From Mytilus edulis (lineage: Eukaryota > Mollusca > Bivalvia > Mytilida > Mytilidae), in NCBI RefSeq assembly GCF_963676685.1, contig NC_092349.1:37120293-37184292 (forward strand): 64,000 nucleotides of DNA, given 5' to 3'. Positions within the stretch are counted from its first letter, which is position 1. Each line of letters opens with the position of its first letter. Made by a program: the position numbers and the translations under genes. Of the stretch, positions 57,702 to 64,000 are shown one piece after another. The notes beneath the pieces are model-generated. The model was not told where the DNA came from. It saw nothing but the letters and a program-made list of their open reading frames with translations, and did not search any database.

Positions 57702-60700
57702 TTACAAAGTAGGAAGCATCCAGGTCTTCCACGTTCTAAAATATAAAGCTTTAAAGAAGTTAGCTAAAGCTGTAGCCGCCGCCGGATTACTTTCTCTATG
57801 TTGAGCTTTCTGCAACAAAAGTGGCAGGGTCGACAAAAAACAAAACAAAACAACAGAAAAAACATATAATTTAAGCAAAATTAAGACACCCATATAATCT
57901 GAGATCATAAATAAGGAATAAAGCAAATTAATCTTCCTAAAATCTTAAAATCACAATAAGCAAAATGTAGATCTTATTCTAATATTAAATAACAGTTCAT
58001 ATACATGTTATTTTCTTTTCTAACAATGATAATCTTGAAATAAGAATTGGCGACATGCAGATCTGAAAGCATGAGTCAAATAAATGTAAACAATTTAGAC
58101 AAAACAAAACAAAAATATTATAACAAATAAAGAATAAAAAAATGCAGTATGCCATTAAAATAGAAAAATAAAAGAAAAACACTGTTTTCTTATATTTAAA
58201 TATAGGGATATTTATTAAATTACAACCAGCAGTGTATATTCTAATTCATAATGACTTTTTTATGAAACAGAGATGAACAAACAAAAATATTATATAAATT
58301 GTATAATTCTCAAAAAACAATATTTATAAGGTACATCTAAAACCCTGGTTCATGAAAGCAATACGTGTTGTCTTGATTTCATTCATGTCATTGTCTAATA
58401 AATAAATTTGGTATATTAACCATGTTTCTGATTGGATAAAAGTATTACTTTTATTTTCAATGTTGTCATTTTTTATGGTGACACACCCACTTTTACTGAA
58501 ACTAATTTTTTCATTGATTCGATATTTTTTTTACTTGATATTGTCATAAACCCTTTATAATCTGCAAATTGTGTATTTGCCTTATTTTCAGTACTTTGAG
58601 CAAAGGACAATAAAATAAAACAATGTATATTTCAGATGAAAATATCATAACAAAAAAACTGCTAACACTATCAGCGTTTAGAAACCCATAAACTAGTGTG
58701 AAAGAAACAATGGATTCAACCTTCATATGCATATTGAAATTTTTTAAAATATGAAATGGAGCACATGCAGCTGTAACATGAAGTAACTTTATAATTGTCA
58801 TTGATCACTCCATACTGGAGTTTCTGCACAACATGTGAAATATTGCCTTATATTTTCAATTCAAGTACTACCATGACAGAAATTCCCATTTCTCTAAATA
58901 ATACTGAATTCTGCATGTAAGAATATACATGATTTACATTCGTTTAAATTTTTTTTGATAAACATGATAAACACCTTTTTTGGTTTAGTTATTTTGATAT
59001 ATTTGAAAATGCATGCAAACACATTGTTTTCTTTAATTTTCATATAAATTTGCCAGTTTTAGAAGAAGAAAAAAGTTACCAACATTGAAAATCCAATACA
59101 GCAGCTCCAATTTAAGATCCAAGACAGTGTTTAGAAAAATTGGGAATTTCCACTATTGGAAAGATAGTACAAAATGTAGTAAAACAACCTTTCAAAATAT
59201 TTATAATCTTCCTAATAAACAATTATATTATTGCTCCATCCTCCATATATTCAGTCTCTTTCTGTTCTGAAAACACATGGTTTAGACCTTACTTTGTCAA
59301 ACCAGACTCGCACAAATATCAATCACTCTATACAGAGCTTATGGCTTACTTGCTGTTTCCGGTCATTAAAACACTTACAGGACTCAAGACATCCTCTTAA
59401 TTTTTTCACAAAGAGGATGAGAACCATTCGCTCCATGTCCAATCATCTGAGTAGTACAATCTCCAAATATAAAATATATTTACCACAATAATTTGTATAA
59501 CCCTGCTAAATACTATGTCTTTTGGATAAAAGTCACTGATGTATGTAAATGGCCACGCTGACACGGTAGAAATTCCTCGTGTTTCGTAGAAAAGATTGAC
59601 TGTCATTTGAGTAAACATAAATATTACTGAGAGTTTTATAGTCAATGGAGATCTGTAAAGCTGAGATAATATTTCTTCATCAAATTCTTCCATGATGTCT
59701 TCATCCTACAAATAAAAATGTCAATTAATAGAAGTAAAATCTACTGCATTTTGGGTAATATTTTTAAAAGTGTACATCAAACTTTCGCTTACAATGTTCT
59801 GTAGATTAAAATAGATGTATGACGAAAGATGCTGTTTATTTCATTTAGGATACACACAATAAAATTACTCAGGCCTTTGACTTTCAAAAATATTTGTTTC
59901 TCTTCAAAATTAATATTTGGAGAAACAGTTTATATGTGGTTCTTCCAAGTCAGGCGCATGTTATACAGTGGTTGTCATGTGTTGCTGTAATGCAGTTTAG
60001 GAGCAGTTCCTGCTACAAACGTGGGACATAAGGGAAAACAGAAGGACAGACAGACAAACAGACAATATTTACCACCTTTTTTGAAAGAGGGGTTATAATG
60101 ATAATTATAAGGAAAATCTTCACCCTCAAACTGAATTTCATTTACAAGGAAATAAGACTTTTGTTTCAAATTTGAATTGTCTCCCCTAGACTAGCCATGA
60201 CATAATTTTTTTGATTTTAATATTTGACTCATAAAACTACTTTCACTCCAATAATGCATTAAATTGATTAAATGATGTAAAAAATAATAGCTCACTTGAC
60301 AGTATTCAACAAGGAGCAAAAGAAGGAGAAATGCCTGTACCAAGTCAGGAGTATGACATTTGTCTTCCATTCATTTGATGTGTTTGAGCTTTTGCATATG
60401 CCATTTGATAAACGATTTTTTGTTATGAAATTTCCTCAGAGTTTGTTATTTTTGTTATTTTACTTTTCACTTGTTTTGTTCAAACAACAGCCTATAATTT
60501 ACAGAATATTATTTTTAATTGCGATAATTTGTACATGTCAGGGCAATAACTATACATGTGACTGTGTGATTATGGTAAAGAACTGTCTTTATGAATAGAA
60601 AACAGATGTTTTGAGTTATGATGAATTTTTTTAAAGTGCTGTTACCAATAATATCAAGCATAATAAAATCAACATTTTTTATATTAATGCAGTAAACATG

Positions 60701-63195
60701 GTAATTTTTGTAAATAAAATATACTTACATCATGGACAAATTTATCATATACTTTTTCTATTATATATAAAATACTATATAATCTTATTCCTAGAGTTAC
60801 CAAGAAAAACGGTCGTAAAAACTTCATAAGAAATTCCAAAGCAAGGCCTGCATTATCTGAAATAGAGGAATATTATCAAAAGTTATTTTTCTTAAGTTTT
60901 AAAAAATTCAAAATAAACATTTGGCTTTCAGCACCGTGTTTTTAATTAAAAAAGTGAAGCCCAAAGGTGACCCAAGATTGGAGTACTTGAAAAACAGGTT
61001 CAACCTTACTGTGTTAACATGCTTGTCTCAAATCTGGAAATGTATGCTTGTCATATGGTTGATGCAGTTTTCCCCTTATTAAACAACAGTAACTTTATAC
61101 ATCACAAGCTTTTAAATTATTGGGTTTGAGTGTTCCTGATGTAGGTAAATCCAAAAAAATGCTTCAAATTAAATTAAGTTTGTAAATGTATTACATTGAT
61201 TTAACAACTTATATCTATTTCTTATATATTGGTATGCATATCTAATTATTGTAATAATTTCATCAATTTACTAGCATGAATAAAAGGATAAAAAGAAATG
61301 TCTCAGTCAGACGACAACTCTATTCATCAAAAGTTAAAAATATCACAAAAGACATCTTTAACAATAGATAGATATAGCTACACATCAGAGCCAGTTTAGA
61401 AAAATAGTTCATACATTTACTCTAATTAACAAAAAAAACCATAAATATATGACATAAGTCTTATTAAAGACAACAACAAACAAGGTTCCTAACTTGGAAC
61501 AAGATCTTAAGATTTCCATCTTTGTTCTTCTAATCTCAATCAGTGGAAACACAGACTAATTATTCATATTGATATAAAGACTTACCCATTGTACTGTTGA
61601 GTATGTAGAATCCAATACTATATAATGATTTTCTACTGTCATATCTAAAGAAAAAAGAAAATATTTTCTTCAATTTTGGTTGTGTCACAAAACAAGCAAA
61701 TATTTATAGGTCTAGATTTTTCAATGAGCAAACATTAAAGATAATGAAGTAGAAAAAAACATGACATCTGCAATAAATCAGGCTCCCTATCTTTTAAAGA
61801 AATTTAAAAAATAAGTAAAGATTTCCAAAAATTTGAAAAAATCATGCAGTTGTCTCCCATGGACCATTACCAAATTAACAACAAGCAAGTGTGGATTTCT
61901 TTTAATCAATACAATAGAAGAAAATGATGGATATTTTGGTAATTTTAAGACTTATTCGAATAAATAAAGTCTTTGGCATTATTTTTCACTGTATCTGCAG
62001 TTGTGTAAATGTTGTGTGCTATAGCTATAATTAATTTTTGTTTTTTTGCAAAGTGGCTAGGCACAATGTCACTTTTAATTTTGTATTCATAAATACATTT
62101 TATATTCTGTAAGTAACAATATATTTTATGACAATAAATTAATATCAGTGATAAATTAAAAAAATATTCTTCATTAGAATTGCTGTTGATGAAAAACTTA
62201 AAAAAAACAATTTTAAAATACATTATAAGGGGAGATAACTGTTGTTGACTCACTGCAGCCAGGTATCTGGTGTACGTAGTGGATGATTAATCAATGAAGT
62301 CTCTTCCTTCATTGCATACAATACAGATATAGAACATAGTGTTGAAAAGGCAACATCACACAGAAATCCTAAAACACATAAAATATATGATAAATAAAAA
62401 AAAATATGGTATTATATGTCAGATAATGTTATATTTAATAAAGAGAAAACCTGGTCTGAAAGAAAATCTACCAATTACCACTCATATATCGATTTACTTC
62501 AGGATGTCTTACGATAACTACAGTTTGATTCAACATCTTGTAAATAGACTGTGGGAAATGTTATTTAAGGATATGTAACTGTCTAATTTAAAATGTTCTT
62601 TTTATAACCATGATAGCCATGTTTATTTGCTGAAAATGTGGACAACACACATGGTAATATTTTCTCATGTTGAAATGAATAAATGCATATAAACATTAAT
62701 CTTTAAAATGATGTTCTGTCTAATCTAGTGAAACTTCTGTTTTCCCAAGATAACTCTTGATGTATCTTTTTTTTCTAACTAAGCTAGTGTTCATAGCATT
62801 ATTTATATTGCCCATTTGGTAGCCTGTACCAGTTTTTGATTGTTGTTGTTTAGCTTTGCACATTGTATATATCTTCTTTCTCAGGAGGAATCAGTTGATT
62901 GAAGTTTTTGGTACTGTCCAGCTTTTTTTGTGACTGGACTAATTCAGTAACAGCCAGTTAAATTTAAGGGAATTCAAGATTTTGAAATTCAATAATATCT
63001 TTACATGAAAAAGGTCACATTTTTTCTTGGTAATTCCAGATTTTGTGTTTACTTCAGTGTGAATTCACAATAACCTCCCCCCTGGTTGTTGTGCTTACTT
63101 TAAATTCCAATATTAACTAGAATTATTTACCTTCTTGTGACATCCACATCATGTTGTGCATTGTAAGACAGAGAATCAAAACAACAAATAACAAC
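57702..63195 (-). CDS. Multi-pass membrane protein, last six exons (5' part beyond window)
   Basis: Coding exons on the minus strand are 63195-63131, 62368-62254, 61644-61586, 60856-60729, 59705-59484 and 57809-57702. Acceptors end cag or tag after pyrimidine runs; donors are gtaaat, gtgagt, gtaagt, gtaagt and gtaaat. All five junctions keep frame, giving 231 residues to the stop at 57702. Hydrophobic segments include LLFVVLILCLTM, FLCDVAFSTLCSISVLYAM, LRPFFLVTLGIRLYSILYII, TIKLSVIFMFTQMTVNLFY and IVFSRVIQIIV. An acidic stretch DDEDIMEEFDEEI separates two of them. The C-terminal tail is polar (KAQHRESNPAAATALANFFK). I do not recognise the family. The first visible exon enters mid-codon, so more exons lie to the right of 64000 or were missed. 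Confidence 0.75.
60330..60480 (+). repeat. SINE body copy in intron
   Basis: 'aaatgcctgtaccaagtcag' then 'gagtatgacatttgtcttcc' and 'tttcctcagagtttgttatt', matching the body of the repeat at 24745-24960. Confidence 0.65.
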
Positions 63196-63309
63196 CTGAA
63201 AATATACAAAAACTAACTTGTTAATCAACAGAAACTTACTTAACATTAAGGTATACATACATTTTGTTATAACTATTCTAAATATCACTATAACAATGTT
63301 AATCTTCAA

Positions 63310-63566
63310 ATTTGCAGAAGCAAATTTTTTTTCTTCCCTTGTCAGGATTCAATTGTATGCTATTGAGATATTGAGATAACACCACCTGCACTGTGTTCAT
63401 TGCTGTAGATCAATTGCCAACCTAGAGGGAACTGGTCAATTGGTCTAGAGCAATGGACACAGTGCAGACTGATTTGTCTTGATTTCTCAACAACATGAGC
63501 TATAATCCTGGTGAGGGAAGAACAAAAATTTGCCTCCAAAAATTTGTGGGGAAGCAAATTTGCAGA
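63310..63566. repeat. Foldback-like repeat upstream of the last visible exon
   Basis: 'aatttgcagaagcaaatttt' and 'cttcccttgtcaggatt' are answered by 'aatcctggtgagggaag' and 'ggggaagcaaatttgcagat' in inverted order. The 65-codon frame inside reads the repeat. Confidence 0.5.
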
Positions 63567-63711
63567 TTTATCATATATGTGCTAAAATTCAGAATATAAT
63601 ATGTGCTTCCAGCTGTGTATCAACTTCACTGGCTATTCAATGAATGAATCTGTCGTAGAGTTGTCCCCTGTTTAGAACAACACATGAAATAAGTTCTATA
63701 TATTAGACTAG

Positions 63712-63895
63712 AGGCTCTAAAGAGCCTGTGTCGCTCACCTTGGTATATGTGAATTAAACAAAGGAAGCAGACAGTTCATGACAAAATTGTGTTTAGGTGA
63801 TTGTGATGTGTTTGTACATCTTACTTTACTGAACATTCTGGCTGCTTACAATTATCTCTATCTATAATGAACTTGTCTAATAGGACAAATAAGTT
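63712..63895 (+). repeat. Left end of the 500-base-unit element family
   Basis: 'gaggctctaaagagcctgtg' and 'tcgctcaccttgg', then 'tctctatctataatgaa', match 48187-48350. The match then breaks off. Confidence 0.75.
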
Positions 63896-63904
63896 CATTC
63901 AAAT

Positions 63905-64000
63905 ACTGAAGCGAGGGTGGGTATGCCGTATGTGTGGCTGTTCTTTTTTACTACTTGTTAGATAAAGCTCAAATATTCTCATAAATCTTCAGCTTGCATT
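63905..64000 (+). repeat. Dispersed repeat shared with 41215-41330, cut by window edge
   Basis: 'gagggtgggtatgccgt' then 'gttagataaagctcaaatat' and 'tctcataaatctt'. Confidence 0.65.

Overview
The window is AT-rich animal nuclear DNA: introns with GT/AG borders, spliced genes, non-LTR and Penelope-like retroelement debris, foldback/MITE elements and short simple repeats. Several dispersed repeats (the retroelement tail ending near 'gagttgtctcattggcaatc', the (CGT)n-bearing element, the 'tactgtgaattcat' MITE) are ones I associate with mussels (Mytilus) and other bivalves, so I infer a marine mussel. There are no bacterial-style operons and no CRISPR array.

Layout. 1-5 kb: the 3' part of a dead TRIM-like gene, a tRNA-derived SINE, a foldback element and a 5'-truncated reverse-transcriptase element. 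6-25 kb: segmental copy A. It carries an intact minus-strand TRIM-like gene (two B-boxes, coiled coil, NHL-like propeller) and long noncoding sequence, swollen by a MITE, Penelope-like fragments and an 8.9 kb L1/Tx1-type LINE at 12.3-21.1 kb. The LINE has ORF1 with two zinc knuckles, an extra 421-residue ORF, and ORF2 (endonuclease, RT), and is itself interrupted by a 2.0 kb element. 25.2-32.0 kb: an inverted-repeat-bounded element holding the pseudogene of a large uncharacterised animal protein family with a C-terminal CXC-like cysteine cluster, plus nested palindromes. 33.6-42.2 kb: segmental copy B, with a second TRIM-like gene whose first B-box is frameshifted. 43.0-45.6 kb: a third, reduced copy C without a TRIM gene. 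45.2-47 kb: dispersed repeats.

47.8-52.7 kb: an intact four-exon plus-strand gene for a small secreted protein with two copies of a CxxCCGxxPCCxxCGL motif, one per exon; every intron is phase 1. Its introns hold a tandem-repeat element, a hairpin MITE and retroelement tails. 53-57.6 kb: repeats only. 57.7-63.2 kb: the last six exons of a minus-strand gene for a multi-pass membrane protein that continues beyond the right edge.

The three live-looking host units are the TRIM-like gene, the secreted cysteine-rich gene and the membrane-protein gene. The rest is a record of duplication and layered insertion; comparing copies A, B and C gives empty sites that define several insertions exactly.
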